From Fusobacteriota bacterium (GTDB taxonomy: Bacteria > Fusobacteriota > Fusobacteriia > JAPLKR01), in the NCBI GenBank assembly GCA_026387965.1, contig JAPLKR010000095.1:1-6819 (forward strand): a stretch of 6,819 bases of DNA, read 5' to 3'. Both the position numbers and the translations under genes were made by a program. A model generated the notes under the pieces. That model was not told the DNA's origin. It did not search any database and was given only the letters and a program-made list of their open reading frames with translations. This document shows, piece by piece, positions 6,508 through 6,819 of the stretch (its first letter is position 1; every line of letters begins with the position of its first letter).

Positions 6508-6592
6508 AAAAAGGCCATCAAGCGGTGAAGTGTCCCCCTTTATTAGACTACTGTCTAACTTTTTGGGGGGCACTTCACCGCTTGTCTTTTTT
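6508..6592 (+). terminator. Long hairpin terminator after the hydrolase gene, probably bidirectional
   Basis: A 20-base arm (6519-6538, starting CAAGCGGTGAAG) pairs with 6565-6584 with a single G-U. An inner hairpin, TTAGAC/GTCTAA (6543-6548 with 6553-6558, loop TACT), sits in its 26-base loop. Six T (6587-6592) follow and a run of A precedes (about 6507-6512), so it could terminate both the hydrolase transcript and transcription arriving from the IS side. The stem is longer than usual for an intrinsic terminator and its ends resemble IS3/IS150-type termini, so a remnant mobile element is an alternative reading. Confidence 0.75.
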
Positions 6593-6595
6593 ATT

Positions 6596-6640
6596 ACTTC
6601 AATTGTCAAATTAAGTGCAACTTAATTTGACAATTGAAGT
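6596..6640. repeat. 45-base perfect inverted repeat at the end of the IS30-type element
   Basis: Arms of 21 bases (6596-6616 and 6620-6640) are exact reverse complements around a GCA centre. The transposase stop codon (6608-6606) lies in the outer arm. The outer arm, beginning near ACTTCAATTGTC, probably contains the terminal inverted repeat of the insertion sequence, so the element's end is likely near 6596-6600. The other end is outside the window, so the terminal repeat and the target duplication cannot be confirmed. Confidence 0.8.
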
Positions 6641-6819
6641 CCGCCCAGAAAATTTCTTGGGGCGTTTTGTAATTAAGTATTTTTCTTGGTCTGTTATTCA
6701 ATTGAGTAGCTACGTCTCTAATTTCTTTATCTGAAATAGTATTGAAGTCCGTTCCTTTCGGGAAATACTGCCTTAATAATCCATTTGTATTCTCGTTAGT
6801 TCCTCTTTCCCATGGATGG
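6606..6819 (-). CDS. IS30-family transposase, C-terminal 70 residues (partial, cut by window edge)
   Basis: The minus strand is open from the right edge to a TGA at 6608-6606. The 70 visible residues begin HPWERGTNENTNGLLRQYFP, then KGTDF, KEIRDVATQLNNRPRK and LNYKTPQEIFW. This is the typical end of IS30-family DDE transposases: the Glu of the catalytic triad is the E in WERGTNEN, and the N-N-R-P-R-K and TP-x-E-x-F motifs close the core domain. The product moves the insertion sequence by cutting and joining at its ends. The N-terminal DNA-binding part and the two Asp residues lie outside the window, so intactness is unknown. The last residues (NCQIKLHLI) are encoded within the 45-base palindrome. 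It converges on the hydrolase gene with the long hairpin between them. Confidence 0.93.
   Translation of the reverse strand, partial: HPWERGTNENTNGLLRQYFPKGTDFNTISDKEIRDVATQLNNRPRKILNYKTPQEIFWADFNCQIKLHLI

Larger units (their letters stand above)
6596..6819 (-). mobile_element. IS30-family insertion sequence, one end only
   Basis: This covers the visible transposase end plus the palindromic terminus. The boundary near 6596 is inferred from the outer arm of the inverted repeat lying just beyond the stop codon; it could be off by a few bases. The element continues past the right edge. Confidence 0.75.

Noticed and set aside
1-6819. CRISPR array, tRNA or rRNA genes
   Set aside because: No regularly spaced direct repeats and no cloverleaf or rRNA sequence were seen.

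Overview
The window comes from an AT-rich bacterial chromosome. Strong AGGAGG-type ribosome binding sites, a TTG start, a leader terminator and an IS30-family insertion sequence suggest a low-GC Firmicute, most likely of the Lactobacillales. That assignment is an inference and not secure. The thiamine-binding protein has no lipoprotein cysteine, and both it and the POT transporter resemble proteobacterial family members. Horizontal acquisition or a low-GC proteobacterial host therefore cannot be excluded.

Layout. (1) Positions 1-1214, minus strand: a tightly coupled pair of membrane protein genes. The upstream one encodes 331-342 aa with six membrane spans and a soluble C-terminal half. The downstream one is cut by the window edge and its visible start reads like an FUSC / aromatic-acid-exporter domain. 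Together they may be a split FUSC-type exporter. (2) Positions 1215-1482: a divergent control region with one or two plus-strand promoters, a TPP riboswitch and an intrinsic terminator. The 3' end of the riboswitch can form an alternative pairing with the terminator stem. (3) Positions 1483-3994: thiB and thiP, the binding protein and the fused two-domain permease of a thiamine/TPP ABC importer. No thiQ ATPase gene follows. (4) Positions 4003-6505: a second probable operon with its own promoter, holding a POT-family proton/peptide symporter and a cytoplasmic N-terminal-nucleophile hydrolase of the glycosylasparaginase / beta-aspartyl peptidase family. (5) Positions 6506-6819: a long terminator-like hairpin, a 45-base near-perfect palindrome, and the 3' end of an IS30-family transposase running in from the right edge on the minus strand.

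How the parts work together. With TPP scarce, the riboswitch should let transcription through to thiBP so that thiamine compounds are imported. The energising ATPase must come from elsewhere in the genome, or the system is inactive. The POT transporter and the Ntn hydrolase fit an import-then-hydrolyse module for small peptides or asparagine conjugates, for example beta-aspartyl dipeptides or GlcNAc-Asn. That substrate link is inferred from adjacency only.
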